Shown in pieces: positions 13,518 to 27,380 of a stretch of DNA of 64,000 nt. This stretch comes from Aptenodytes patagonicus (lineage: Eukaryota > Chordata > Aves > Sphenisciformes > Spheniscidae). Positions within the stretch are counted from its first letter, which is position 1, and every line of letters starts with the position of its first letter. Made by a program: the position numbers and the translations under genes. The notes under the pieces were generated by a model, which searched no databases, was not told where the DNA came from, and saw only the letters and a list, made by a program, of their open reading frames with translations. The stretch is from assembly GCF_965638725.1 (NCBI RefSeq), contig NC_134982.1:39732799-39796798 (forward strand), written 5' to 3'.

Positions 13518-13835
13518 GCTCCACACTCTCTGCCAACCCTACTCCCGGGCCTGGGTAAGAGGGTGTGAAGTAGCAAGCCCTGAGGCAGGGGCTCCCACAG
13601 GAAGTCTGAACGTTCCTGCAGCAGCCCTAGCTCCCTGCTGGGGATTGCAGCCCCGTGGGACTCCTGCAGGACAGGTGGGGAGACTCGACACGGAAGTCAA
13701 GCTGATGCTGGAGGCATTGGTTTCAGAAACTGTGCAACAAGCCTTGCTTGAAGTGCTGGAAGATCTGACATGGTGGCAGAGTTTGACGAGGCGCTGTGCC
13801 GGGAAGAGCAGAAGAGGCAACCCAGAGAGGAGGAG
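13518..13835 (+). other. Exon-like fragment of an unrecognised gene, probably decayed
   Basis: Two segments look spliced. A tttccacctgcag acceptor precedes 13510-13554, which ends at TGG/gtaaga. A second piece, ending at 13835 before gtatgag, opens with a helical acidic stretch (VKLMLEALVSETVQQALLEV). About 20 codons later the more protein-like reading is in another frame (MVAEFDEALCREEQ). That suggests one coding exon broken by a frameshift. I do not recognise the family. It could be a remnant of a real multi-exon gene, or chance in a GC-rich patch. Confidence 0.25.
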
Positions 13836-14091
13836 GTATGAGTTACTAAGAGAAAGCGGGCCTGTCTCTAATGCTTTTTGTAGCAGATAGATACAATCAT
13901 TTCCAGCAATGAAAGACCAGACCTGAAATAGTCTGATTTGCCTCAAAGGGTGTTGCTGGTTTTGACACCCATCAGAGCAGCCTGGTCCCTTCCTACTGCA
14001 CTTTGCAGAGGGCTTCCATGCCCCAACACAGGGCAGGAGTGTTTCTTTGGAGTTGCCATGCTTCAGGGACCCTGTATGGTCAGGGACTTGA

Positions 14092-15833
14092 TGAAGGGTC
14101 AAAGGAAGACTAGGAAAAACATGGGCCTGCTGCTGAATGGTGCAGGGGACCTCCTGACAAATGACACGGAAAAGGCCAAGGAACTCAATGCCTTCCTTCC
14201 TCAGTCTTTACTGGTAAGACCAGTTTTCATGAATCCCAGGCCCCTGAGACCCTAGGGAAAGTCTGGAGCAAGAAAGACAGACTTACCCTCAGTGGATGAG
14301 TACTAGGTTAGGGAGCACTTAAACAAACTGGATGTACATAAGTCCATGGGGATGAGTGCTGAGGGAACTGGGTGATGTCATTTCAGGACCACTCTTTGAA
14401 TGGTCATGATGACTGGGAGAAGTTCCTGAAGACTGGAAGAGAACGAATGTCACTCCTTTCATCAAGAAAAGCAAGAAAGAAGATCTGAGGAATTACAGGC
14501 TGGTCAGCCTTACCTCAACCCTTTGGAAGGTGATAGAGCAACTAATCCTGGAAACCATTTCCAAACACATGAAGGACAAGAAGGTGATCAGGAATAGTCA
14601 CTATGATTTATGAAGGGGATAATCATGCTTAACCAACGTGATAACCTTCTACAATGAGGTGACTTGCTTGGTGTCTGAGGGGAAAGTGGATCCAACACTG
14701 GATGTTGTTTACCTCAACTTTAGTAAGGCTTTTGATACTATCTCCGAAACATCCTTGTAGACAAACTGATCAAGTATGAGCTAGAAAATTGGACAGTGAG
14801 GTGGACTGAAAACTGGCTCAATGACTGGGCCCAGGAAGTTGTGAGCAGTGGCACAAAGTCCATTTGGAGACAAGCCACTAGAGGTGTACCCCAGGGTCAA
14901 TACTGGGTCAAATACTGTCTAACATCTTCATGAGTGACCTGGGACATAGTGCACCCTTGTCATGTCTGCAGATGATCCAGAACTGGGAGGAGTGGCTAGA
15001 CCAGATGATTGCACCACCATTCAGAGGGACCTGGACAGGCTGAAGAAACGGTCAGAAATGAACCTCATGAAGTTCAACAAAGGAAAATACAAAGTCCTGC
15101 ATCTCGGGAAGCATAACCCCAGGCACTAGTACACCTGGAAGCTGATTGGCTGGAAGGCAGCTCTGCAGAGAAGGACCTTGGGGTCCTGATGGACAACAAG
15201 TTGAATATGAGCCAACAATGTGCCCTTGTGGCAAAGAAGGCCAATGCCATCCTGGGCTGCATTAAGTAGAGTATTGCCAGGAGGTCAAGGCAGATGATCC
15301 TTCCCCTCTACTCAGCACTGGTGAGACACATCTGGGTGCTGTGTCCAGTTCTGTGCTCTCCAGTACAAGACAGATATGGACATCCTGGAGTGAGTCCAGT
15401 GAAAGATGACGATGAAGGCACTGGAGCATCTCTTATACAAGGAGAGGCTGAGAGAGCTGGGACCGTTCAGCCTGGAGGAGAGAAAGTTCAGGGGAAGCTT
15501 ATCCATGCATATAAATACCCAGGGGGGAGAAGTAAAGAAGATGAAAACAGACTCATTTCAGTGATGCCCAGTGAAACAAGAGGACATCAACACACACTGA
15601 AATACAGGAAATTGCCTCTCAACACAAGAAAACACTCTTTTACTGTGAGGGTGGTTGAGCACTGGCACAGGTTGCCCAGAGTGTCTGTGGAGTTTCCATG
15701 TGTGGAGATATTAAAAACCTGATTGGACATGGCCCTGAGCAACCTGCTGTACCTGACCTGCCTTGAGCAGGGGGTTGGACTGCAGCATCTCAAGGGGTCC
15801 CATCCAGCCTAAGCAATTCTGTGGTTCTGTAAG
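14092..15833 (+). mobile_element. CR1 LINE, degraded, plus strand
   Basis: This covers the linker before the reverse transcriptase (LLLNGAGDLLTNDTEKAKEL at 14120-14180) through the RT region to the bird CR1 3' end at about 15833 (gttggactgcagcatctc, then attctgtggttctgt). The reading frame is interrupted repeatedly: the RT motifs can be followed only across stops and small indels, for example around 14650-15000. It is 5' truncated, as most genomic CR1 copies are, and is an old inactive insertion. Confidence 0.88.
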
Positions 15834-16010
15834 AGAACAAACCCAACAATATTTTCTTTCTATACCTGGTGCAGTTGTCAAGTCAAAGTTAGCTGAGCCA
15901 TTCTCCTTGTCACCCCTCTTAAATGAGTTCCCATGGTGCTCTAAAGTAAGAAAGGTCCCCTCCTGTCTTCTAACTTAGGAATTCCTGAATACACATGCCT
16001 GCCTCTCAAG

Positions 16011-16100
16011 ATTTCCAAATATTGAATACCTTCTATTCATAGTACCTATAAGAACATTTCCAAATATTTAATACCTTCTAGTCATAGTACCTATGAGAAG
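16011..16100 (+). repeat. 45-bp tandem duplication
   Basis: Units 16011-16055 and 16056-16100 both begin ATTTCCAAATATT and run through AGTACCTAT, with a handful of differences. This is a simple two-copy tandem duplication of unknown effect. Confidence 0.9.
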
Positions 16101-19100
16101 TAAACGGAAATGGAAAGTCTCTGTTATTCACCATTCATCAACTTCATACACTTTCTCTTCTAAGCCTTTCCTGTATGGCATAGGATAGAAACTGAGAATG
16201 TGGAAAAGTTCAGATAGTTCTGGACCACCTCAGCTCACCCCAAGGCTAATTATCTGCTTTACCTGCAGTCCCAATAAAGCTGTGTGCCTTGAGATTAGTG
16301 CATGTTAAGACAGCCAAGAAGGATTTCGTTTTATCGGTCACTAGACCATTGTGTTACAGAATTGCAAAGGGGAAAAAAGAGATTACCTTTTTCTTGTGGG
16401 CTTGGTACTCCGTAGGAGAAATACAAGCCTGCTGTCAAGCACTTTTTCTTACAAAGGGCTTGAGAAAAAGTAGAGGCCATAAATACTGTTTGCTTAGCTC
16501 TACTTCTGCCTTGATTTTCTCCTTGTTTTAAGAGTTTCACACTGTCATCATTCTTTGAATTCCAGATGGAAGGAGTAAAAGCAAAAGGCCTGAATTCTTT
16601 ATGTGCAACTTTTCTCTTGGCAGGAACGTGGCAAATGCTAGCAGATGCAAGTGCTACAGAAATGTGCTTGTGAGTGTTAGAAAGGAAGGGGAGGAATGGA
16701 CTGCTCAGCTCATCAGACCCTTCCCCACTTCTGCAGTGGACTTATCAACCACTGCCTTTGGGAGCCCCTGCCTATCAATCCCACAGCTCCCTGTGGGTCT
16801 GCACAGAACTTCCCTGGGCCTTGCTACGGTCACCAGAGCACAGCCTGGTAATGTTTGCCCTCTTCCCACTATTTTACAAGGCAGAGGCAGACCAGGGTGC
16901 ACCTTGTAAACAGGACAGGGTTTTGGATTTCTATGTGCAAAGAGCAGGCTTGGGAAATGCAAGGATAAGCAAGAGTGGTGTAGTTGGATGGACCAAACAG
17001 TTTTGGCAGATCCGAGACCAGAATTTGCTGGAATGAAACTATTCTTATCCTGACTTGCTCAGGAGAGTTATTTTCCTTTAAGTAGAATGTCCCTGTCTGT
17101 CTTTGGGCATACCCTCCAAAGGTGCCAGACCCCTTCAAAAATCACAGAAGTTGAGGGGACCAGATCCATAAAGAGCAGAGACCTCAGTAAAACCTATGAC
17201 CTCCACCTACTTCAGAGATATTTCATCTGGCTCTTGTCCAGTGACCATCTTGTAGCAACAATGCTTGGTCCTTTATGATTGCAGCAAATGAAAACTGCTT
17301 CCCAAGATCCTGTGGTGCATCATTAACAAGAGAATACCTTTTCTTACTTTCCTCTCGTCAAACTCGCACATACTGAGGCAGAGTGCCTTCTCTCTGGGAC
17401 GGCAGGAGCGGAGGAAACATTGGAGAAAGAGGCAGTGGGGAGGGTAGAGCTCATCTGTAAGTTACAAACTTAAGAAATATTGCTGGTTAGCAGCTGTTTT
17501 CCTCCAGTCAGATCAGATGCCACAGTTAAAGGGTCATGGTGGATTAAGGCTGCACGTGCCATTCTAACCAGAACGTCAAGTGCCCAAAGCCTTCTGTGCC
17601 TTTTTAAACATTTTACTTATTTAAAAACATTTTAATGTTGGAAAATTGCCATTCCACCTCTGTAGGGAGTTGCTACTGAGCTGAAATAATACAACTGTCA
17701 GGCATACTGCCCTGCCCTTGCTGCTGACTTCATATTGCTTCTGAGATGGGCTTCTCTCAGGGGCTTGGATGCAGTGAGCAGCAGTAAAATGATTAGAGAT
17801 TGCTAATTATTTTCTTTATGTTAATCATCTGTATGCCTCATGTATTGTACAGCCAACACTGCTCTGCCCTTTTCTGTCGTATTCCTGATAATGCCTATGC
17901 CCTTGTTGTGGGAAACAAAAAACACACTGTGCCTGCAGTCACATATATGTAATGAAAGGCTTTAAACTTCCTTCTTCAAAGCTTCCTCAGCTACAGATTA
18001 GGACATTCATCCTAAATGAAAGAATGAGAGAAAGATAATTCCCAAGATGCACGAAGTGGCTGCAGTGTCTGACAAATCTCGCTGGCCTCTCCCCAGTTTG
18101 CTGCTCCTCCTCCATCCTCCTTGGCTCACACCTCCTAACCCACAGAGACAAAATACCTTGGAGGATATTTATAATCGATGTGAATGTAGAATCCAACTAA
18201 TAGATGGATTTTTTCAGTGCCTCTGGGTGAAAACACTGCAGTTGAAGAAGGCTATGTTCTTCCTCCCTCCTTCTCCCGTGGGCAAAACTCAACCCAAGAA
18301 TTGCCAGTGGAGCTTCTTTTTCGTACCTCTGTTGTGGCCTGTTGTCTCTAGTTAGCCCCTCCACCCTCACTGTTGGTCTTAAAGCAGCCTCACAAAGAAT
18401 GCACCCAGCAGGTGCTCTTCAACAGCTTTTCAGAAACGGAAAATATTTTGGAGGGTTGATGGTGCCAGTGTTTCCTGTTGCTGTCTGTCTCTGGCCCCCT
18501 GGCTAGCCCTTGTTCCCAGCTGGGGGACCTGCTCCAGCAGTGACAGGAGAGCAGGGAGAAGAGCCAAACACCACAGTCCAGCTGGGCCACTTCGACTCAC
18601 TGCTCTCCATTCAAATAACTCCTTTGACTGGGGCTGGGCTAGTGACAGGGACTGGTTTTCTGCTTTGGGCCCTGGTCCCTTGACTTCTAGCATTGCATTT
18701 CATTCTGTGCTCCCTCGGGAGGGTTTAAGAGATCAACAACAAGTAACATCATATTGAATTAACACTTTTTTGCCATGCTTTTTCGTGGTGTCTCTTTGTG
18801 TTTCAGCCTGGATGTAAAGGGTGGTTGAGGTCGGGTCTGATGCATTTAGCTGAATGCAGGCAGTGAGCAGCCAGAAGCCCCAGAAGCTGCTGAGGAGCCT
18901 GGGCTGCAGCAGTGATCTCCGGGCACTGAGGCTGGCAGAAGCTGCCAGCTGACACACTGCTCAGAAAGGAGGGACTAACCCTGCGGTCTGCCAGGAGCAG
19001 TTTTCTCCTCCCATCTCTTTGCAGTTGGAAGAGTCTGATCAAATAAACTGAGGATCAGGAAACAGACTTGGAAGCAGACAAGCAGACTTACCATGTCTGA

Positions 19101-22100
19101 GCTGAGTGCTCAGTTGCAGGGATGAGCATGACTCACGGCAAGAGTTAATAAGGGAAGGTTGCATTTGCTTTTTCTGTACGAATGAATATCTGTAATACAT
19201 ATCAGAAATAGTTTTTCATTTTACCCATTGTGAGTTTACACAAATTGTCATACTTTTGATAGGCAATTTTTTCAGGTGAGTTTAAAATTAGTTTAATATG
19301 AACAAACCATGTCAGATTAAGGTCATCTTGGGACAAAGTTCTTACAAGAGACTGGTTAGCAGTTAGCCCCAATTACAGAATCAAAACCAGAAATGGATTT
19401 AGAAAATAGAAATAGAAATGGATTGCAGCCTTGAGTTGCTGAAATTAACTACAAAGCATGTACTGGATAAATTAGGGGCCTCTCATTGTCCCTCTTAGAT
19501 TAGTTTTTACTACTCTGATCCAGTTAAAAAGCATGCCTTGCTGATTGCAGTGTAGAAGTGGGAAGCAGGCCTGGCATTAATAAGACTGCCAGGGAAATGA
19601 ATTACTCCTTCTCTTGCTGGCTTCTCCGGCAGGAGTGATGAAAGATGATTCTGGTAAAGTCAGAAAAAGCTTGTATTTTAACCTAAACCATGAGGACAAT
19701 CAGTCAAGCTCTTCCTGAGACAGTAACAAATTATAGTAACTTCAACTCTTCAAATTTTTCCAAATTTTATCTACTGACAGTCCCCATTATCCTAGAAAGT
19801 CCCCTTTCCCAAAGTAAAAATACACAAATGACAATATTATGTATATAACAATAAAAAAAATTTAAAAGTAAAAATATATGTATGTATGTATGCATGCATT
19901 CATCAGGAGTTCTGAGTTAATATCAGAGCTGGTTTCCTTTCTTGGATTTCATGAATTTTAGAGCTCGGCCTCGCAATTGCTTTAAGGTGATCTAATTGCA
20001 GGCTCCTTCTGAAAGACTGCAGACTTTGCCTCTGCAATGCTTTGCTCAAGTGTTTCCTTTGATTTTCTAGGATCTATTCCTATTTCACAGCTGATTTTTT
20101 TCATTTAAATTCCAGCCTAATTCATCCTTCCTCCTTTTGTTGAAGATGTTTTGTTGTTTAGTTGTTATAGCAGAGAGAAACAATTTCATAATAAACTGTT
20201 TTATAGCCTCTTGTGTTCATGTTTTTGCTAGATAAACATATATTTCCTTTCCATTAGAAATGATTAAACCTATGTGGTCCTACATAACATGAGCAGCATC
20301 TTTGATTTAGTTATAATACATACATTTTTACAATGTCAATGTTTTACTGTCAGTTGTTGCACAAACGGGTATTCTGGTTCTTAGCTTCCTATCTGCATTT
20401 TGTTGATGTTGCAGATTCAGGGTCGTTGGCATGAAGTATCTAGCTAATATGATTTCACGCTATATTCTCTGATATTGCTACTTTTAGAAAGGAGGAAAAA
20501 AAAGAATCCTGTATTGTGGAAGCAAAATAGTTAATGTCTCATAGGCTGCTGCAGGCCTCCCTAGTTAAGACACATTTGCAGCTAATGGTCTTGCCAGTCA
20601 GCAAGATTTAATTACAAAGGAGTGGATTATTCATAATAGGCATGGATTGTTTGTAAAATGATGTACTGTCTAGAGCCTCCTTATCTGAAGGATTTAAATC
20701 GCTGTTGTTATCTACCATATCCTGCTTATCTGACACAGTTTTGGTGAAGAAGGAGTTGTATAACCTGTAGGTATATCAACTCTGTAACTGCCCCATTTGG
20801 GCAGAGCTCATATCAGCAGGGACCGTCACTGTGCTGCTCTGTGTTCTCTCCTATACTGATAGTAATAAACTGCTTCCATTTTGAACTGATCTAAATTGTA
20901 TTCTGGTTATTTCTGTGACAGCATCAATGCTTTTCTTCCGGCATATCCAAACAAATGAATGCCAGTGTAGGACCATGGAGTGAAAGCTCCTTTCACTATT
21001 ATTAACAAGCACAGCGTTAGAGTCTTGCCTTTACCTTGCTCCTTCTTTGTCATCAAGCTTTCAACATCTACTCAGAATTTCACCCTATCTCTTTTTTGTG
21101 ATATGGTGCAATTTTGTCAAATTTCTGTGAAATTGGCAGTACTTCTGTTATTTCTGAATTTTCATCCAGCTATGTTTTTGCTGTACATTATTTATCTTTG
21201 TGGGTTTCTTCTTTTATAGCATGGTTACTGGGATCAGCAGAGCATTTTTCAGCAAGTCATCTATTTTTTACCAAAATTTGTCTCTGGGCAGTCTTTCTGT
21301 ACACCACCTTCATAAAAGTACCCTATATGTTATTCCCAAGAAACTACAGAAATATGGGATCTGAACACATGAATTTTCAGGTGCTCCTGTGGGAGTTGGG
21401 ATGTATTATGTCAACTTCGAGTAATATACATGGACTGGTATTTCCCAGTACTGCCCTAAGTGAAAGAGGGGTTGCTCTTCTGCACCTAGGTGGGCAGCAA
21501 GGTGAGAGAGAGAAATGGTGCAGGGATCTTTCTGGATCTCAGCAAGAAAGGCCGAAAACAAATGGCTTAATACAACAGCTGTTTTAATAAGACAGAATAA
21601 AAAGAGGAATATAGATAGTGAGTAAATCTTATGTCCCTTCAGATGCAGGGTACCCTGCTTTTGTGCAGCGTCAGAGCAATCCCAGATGGATTTTCTCCAC
21701 AGCACGCTGTGCAGATTCTATCCTTGAAGAGGTTCCTCCTCCTTCCCATGCTGCAGTGGCTTTTGTTTTGTGTAACAAACAGGATCATATATCTTCTCCT
21801 GACAGGCTGCAATATTATCCTCTGTCATAACATCCACTAGCGCACAGCACAGGCCAGCATGGGTCACTCTCTCAGGTTCCCTTACAGCATCTACTCATGC
21901 CTTAAGTACAAGGCCCAATAGACATGACTTGCTCAAGATCACAAACTCCTCAACTACTGTTGTCTTCTGCAAGGGTCCCAATGCAGTTGCCTTATACGGA
22001 TGGTAGTGCTGTAACAAATGCAGACATGCCCTGCGTGTGCTTGGGAGGCAGCATCACGTATTGGTGATGGCAGGAGTAAAAACATCCGGTTCCTTTTAAG

Positions 22101-24690
22101 AGTGAGAAATTTTCACCAGAATCTTTCTGTTTCTGTTCTGACACTAAGTCATTGCTTAGTGTGCGAACAAGGCTGTAATGGCAACCCATCTTTCTAGCAC
22201 ATTGTTCAAGGCCTCCTTGTCATATCGAGGTACAGCCCAGGGAAAGTAAGAAGAGAATGAGCTTAACGAATAATAATGAGCAAGCAGGAAAAAACATTGC
22301 AGCCATTTCCTTTGTTACCTCATCCCTGCAATGAGAGTCACTAGAGCCACCATTTTCACCTTCTCTTTCTGATGCTACTGCATAGGTAGGAAATCTTTCT
22401 CTCTGCAGCTTGAAAATTAACAAGGCCTCTTCAGTTTTCTATAGAGTATGGCAGTGAGGGCCGATGCAGTCTATTCCTGTACAAAAGAAAGCCTACACAG
22501 ATGACACACGACACCTGCTCTCTCTTCTTTATTATGGCTTGTAAGGCTATTATGTACTGCAGAAAAAATACTTAAAGACTTTTCACTAACAACAATAGCT
22601 GTAAAAATGTAGCATCAGCACAGAGCAGAAATTCCTGTCCAGCTACGTGAAACAGTGCCTGAGTTTTCTAACCACAGGTATGAGCTATCAAACTGCTTTT
22701 CTTGGCATACATGTTTGTGACTCAAATTCAACTGCACTTTTTGAAGAAACATGTCTACTAAATTTGAATACAGGTAATTAAGTTCTACTATTGTAAAATC
22801 CTCCCTCCAAGCTGAACTAGGTACAATTTATAACAAAAGAAAAACATGTCCAGTTTCAAGGATGAATAATTTTAAGCTAGACCACAGCAATGCATCACGA
22901 TTGAGAAAAAGGATTAACATTAACAACCATTTGACAGAATGAGATATAAGTCATCAGTGAGACTTCTGTGACATTACTAACCATGTTGTTCTTAAGCAAA
23001 TATTTATCTGACTTACTGTTTCTCAAGATCTGTTCTGTTACTGAGGTAAGATTGTAAACCCTGTGCCCAAAACCTGAGTCCAAACCTGCAGATATTGAAA
23101 AAGAGATCGAGTGCCATCTTGTGGATGTCACAAGAACATCAAAATTTATTCCAAAAAGAAGTATTCATTAAAAAAATGAAAGTATGCAAGTATAAATCTG
23201 CTTATATACAAATTATAACCAAAGGCATAATTCATTATTAACAGGAAGAAACATATTATGAACAATATAAATGTACCTGTTTCAAGAATTTTTTTTTGCT
23301 CTACAGCTGAAATAAACTAAAAATTCCACAGGCCAGTGGTCACGTTGTCTGCTGTTATGGCCTGTCATTAGTTAGGCAACTAATTACCAACCTCAGCATT
23401 TGGGCTCAATATGCAAGATACTTCCATTACTATCATTAAACAAAACTTTTTGTAACATTTCTCTCTCCATGCTGTCAGACAGCAGAACAGAATGTACGCA
23501 GTAGTAGTGTATTTAGGACCTTTTTTTCTTCGACTTTTCCTTCCTTTATATATATTACCACCATTCTTTTTTGTTCAGCTGCAGTTACATAAACAAGGAT
23601 TCTGTAAGTCAGTCAAAGTTACTCAGACTGAAGCAATGAATTAAAATGTTAGCACTAAACAGATGGTGGGAAAGTAAGATGAGAGAAAAAAGAAATAGGA
23701 AGAGGGTAAATTTAAGGTGGAGTAACTCTTAAAAATAATTTTTGCCTTATCCTATAAAATAACTAGTGCCCACAGATCCATGAATTGGTAGCATCCAGCA
23801 TTTTGTGGCGTGACATAATCAGTTTCTCAAGACAGTTCCCCATCATTAGAATGAACTGGTTACCAGCAGCTTTGACTGCAGTTAGATATGAGCACATCAC
23901 AGGTACTTAGACTGCTTTTCCTTATAAAAAATTAGCTAACATGTAACTCCAGCAACATTTTTGTTACTTAGTTATATCAAACTGGTAAAACTAGCAACTG
24001 TGCTTTGTAAGAATAACTGGAAATTATTGGGAATTCATTTCAAGGACTTTGGTGGTATTTCAAGATATTGGTATGTGCTTTTATATAAATATGCTTAAGT
24101 ACACTATAGCAGCCACAAATAAGATCCCCAAAACTTATTTGGCCTATGTACCACTGATATAAACAGACCAGCTTAGGCTGTCTGCTATGTAGTGGAGACT
24201 AAATATGCACTTATATCTGCTATCTTGAATGGCACATATGCAAATTCAATTTATTTGAGCCGGATTAGGCCCATAAGAAAGAGAGTGTTAATCAGCTGGG
24301 CATATAAAAGCAGTGTAGTGAGACAGCTACAACACGAAGAGCAAACGGAAATTAAAGAAGAGGAATGTTGAGTGGGCATTTGCTTTCCTTTTACAATACA
24401 GAGTAAATACAGGACGAGTGTTTCTGTCCAGATATATTTTCCTGAAGAAAATCCCTGCAGCACTAGGTTGACAAATCATGGAAGAGCACAAATTATTTTT
24501 CATTATCAAGCAACTATAGTTTGTCATAATTACATAACAAAAAAAAAAAAAATCTGTTTTCACAGCTTTCCCCAGATGTCTGCCATATTCTGAAGCATTT
24601 GAGCTTTTCTGAAAGAAAAACGAAAAATAGAATTACCGGGGAAGAAGCGTTCACTATTTCTAGGCACGGGTGAAGAGAGCAAGATGTGAC
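16101..24690. other. Intergenic, no gene seen
   Basis: About 8.6 kb without a supported gene. In other amniotes GCNT1 lies on this side of RFK in divergent orientation. I looked for its coding sequence on the minus strand among the ORFs and saw none, so it must lie beyond the window or be absent. A short (TATG)n run occurs near 19874-19899. Confidence 0.45.
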
Positions 24691-24699
24691 TTCTCAGGT

Positions 24700-25900
24700 A
24701 AGAGAGCTTACAAAGCAAGGCCCGGCAACTGCCCGTCACCGTGAGGAGGCATTGCTCCCGTTCTGCATTTCGTTGCAGGGAGGCTGCTGGACTGGCCGGA
24801 CCCAGCGGCTCCCCGAGAGCGGAGTCTAACGAAGCCTGCCGGCAGGAGTGAAGGACATCCCCGTGAGCCTGACAGCCGACGACGGCTCGCCCCGAGCACG
24901 ACTGCCCGCCTCCCTCCGGAGACACCCCTTGGTTCAGCTCCCAAAACGAATGACCCGCTTCACACCGCGCAGACTTTCCTTTCCGGGGCGAGCCGTGCCC
25001 CCGCAAGCGGCCTGCCCCGCGCAGAAGGGCGCTCAGCCTCCGGGAGCGGGCCCTGCACCATACCCTGGCCCTGCGCCCCTCTTCGCTCCGAGCAGGCCCC
25101 CGCGGCCCGGCCGGGGGAAGGCGGCGGAATGCGGCTCCGCGCCGGCAACAGAGCCGACTGAGCAGCACAGAACTTCAACCCTGCCTGGATGGGTGGGGTG
25201 GGGGGCGAGTCCATTCGTGAGGGGAGGCAGGTGTCTGCCAGGGAGTGCTGTGAGTTGAAAGCTGGGGCGCTGCACCTATTACTCCTCCTCCTCCTTCTCT
25301 TGGTAGCGCCTAGAGCAAGGCGGAGGTGAGCGCTGTGAGTGACTGGTAAACGGGTCTGCGGGGCGCCGGCCTAGGAGTTGGCCACCCCAGCGGCCGCCAT
25401 GAGGCGCCTGCCCTACTTCTGCCGCGGGGAGGTGGTGAAGGGCTTCGGCAGAGGCTCCAAGGAGCTCGGCATCCCCACCGGTGAGCGGGGTGCGCGGCGC
25501 CTCTTACCCCGGCGGGGTGAGGGTGACGCCTCCCGTGAAGGCCACCGGCGAGGTGTTCGCCGCGGCCTGGCCTTGACCGCCCCTCGCGTACCCCGCCCGG
25601 GGCTTTCCGTCCGCGCCGCTCCTTGTCCCGGGACGGCGGGGCGACTGACGTGCAGCCGGCGGTGAGGCCGGCGTCGGGCCCGGCGGTCTTTCAGCAGCCT
25701 GCACCGCTCAGGCCGCCTGAGCGGAGGTGCGACCTCCCGCGGAGCGGCCGCCGCCGCGCGGGAGGGGCACGGGCGGTTCTCCTGGTTCTCCTGCCGGATA
25801 GAGGTGCGGGAGCTCGGTTGCTGGTGTCTAAGCTCGTTTGAACTCGGGAGGCGCCCGCTGTCCCGCACAATTGCGCTATTGGCATGAGTTGCTCTCTCTG
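24700..25900 (+). promoter_or_regulatory. CpG island promoter of the RFK locus
   Basis: Base composition changes abruptly from AT-rich flanks to very GC-rich, CpG-dense sequence. It covers the RFK first exon (25399-25480) and its donor site. This is the usual form of a housekeeping promoter. No TATA box is evident just upstream, and the transcription start cannot be fixed by eye. Long ORFs on both strands in this interval are by-products of the GC content. Confidence 0.8.
25399..25480 (+). pseudogene. RFK: RFK exon 1 (coding part)
   Basis: The ATG at 25399 has a good start context (gccgccATG). The exon encodes the first 27 residues, up to the Thr of the PTAN flavokinase motif, and ends one base into the next codon before GTGAGC. 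An upstream in-frame TTG/ATG-less extension is not needed. The sequence is fully open and looks vertebrate-conserved. Confidence 0.93.
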
Positions 25901-27228
25901 TAAATAGGCTTAGCTTGTTCCGTGTCAGGTTTTTGGGTGACTCCTATTTTTTTCATATTGCTTATGGTCTTGTTCACTCATTTGTGTTATTTTCCAACCT
26001 TCTGTTAAACGATTTCTTTCTGTTTGCTTTTTTGTTAGTTAGCTCATCTGATGATGATCATGATGATTTGCAGGATGCTGCAAAGTGATCATATACACTG
26101 TGCCTGGTGTTGTGATAAGGCAGTTTGAAAAATGTCAGTTATTATAAACTTGTTAGACCTCAGATTAGGACAAGAAAGGGAGTGGGCACTGGGAATAGCT
26201 TTAAGGAAGGAAATATAAAGGGAATAATGCTGAGATTAAAAAGCAGAGCAAGTACAGCTGTCCTAAAGAGAAGTATATTTTCCCATTGCCGTTCTCTGTT
26301 TCACTTGTCTGAATACATATAGAAGTGTAATTCAAATGGATTTCAGTCTTTTCTAAAGATAGGCTGAAGTCAGCAGGCATTCTACGCAAATCCTAATAGG
26401 CAAGAAAACCTCCTGTAACAAATCTTGAGGACATGTGACAACATCTGTTAATATAAACTTAGGTTTTTTCCTCTTGATTGTTTATATATGGCTTATTAGT
26501 ATCGGGGAATGTGGGAGGGAAGTTTGTTCTGCTTATGAACTGGGATAGACGTCCACTAACTGTAAATTCTTTAAAATAGGCTTGAACCTTGCATGAAGAG
26601 CTCTATCCATGTGTGAAGTTAAAGTAGGACAGTTGTTTGGCTAAAGGCTTAGATTTATTCCCCTCAGTCAGAAAGGAACCTATTTTATTTCAGATTTGTA
26701 GTTTTCTAAGAAAATCCTAGAAATCCCCAAATATGAATAGCCTAAAAGGCAACATGAAAAAATTGGCAGGTGACTAAAATGGTCATTTATTTTAACATAT
26801 TTTACTCAGTAAAAACAAAATTACTGAAGTAATTCTAAGATGCTACTTTACAGTGCAAAAGAAACTTGATTTTTCTGTTCTTTGACCATACTAAAGCAGT
26901 GATAGTCCTAATAGTGAAATGCATTCAGACTGCATATTTTAGTTTATTAATTTTAACTATAGAATTAACTTTAACTATAGAATAGAATAGTATTTATATA
27001 GCTATGAAATAGTATGTGTAGGAGATGTGGTAACTCTGGTATTACCACAGAGACTCCATTTTATGAGACTGTTTTGTGGTTTATGCTTTGCAAGTGGCAC
27101 ATTGTATCACTATCATCATCAGTGTTCTGCTTGTAAATAGCATGTAGACAGGGCTTGGCTTTTAGGTGTTTGAAAATTCTGTGATGCACTTTAGTTACAC
27201 AAATGCACACTTTCTAAATTTTTTGCAG

Positions 27229-27380
27229 CTAACTTTTCTGAGCAAGTAGTCGAAAGCTTTCCGTCCGATATCTCTACTGGTATATACTATGGATGGGCCC
27301 GTGTTGGAAATGGAGATGTGCGTAAAATGGTTTTGAGTATAGGATGGAATCCTTTCTGTAAGAATATTACAAAATCAGTG
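27229..27380 (+). pseudogene. RFK: RFK exon 2
   Basis: The acceptor is ttttttgcag and the donor is GTAAGA after a GTG codon. The exon completes the Ala of PTAN and supplies Asn and Phe, then continues to STGIYYGWA and SIGWNP, both hallmark RFK strings. A few positions (for example Cys and Ile-Thr near the exon end) look like drift from the family consensus. It has no stop. Confidence 0.93.

Noticed and set aside
1-24700. Search for GCNT1, expected upstream of RFK in divergent orientation
   Set aside because: No ORF or exon-like segment resembling a glycosyltransferase was seen; it probably lies outside the window.
24560-25868. Long Arg/Ala/Pro-rich ORFs on the minus strand over the CpG island
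   Set aside because: Typical stop-poor GC-rich sequence. A divergent promoter transcript is possible, but no coding evidence supports these.
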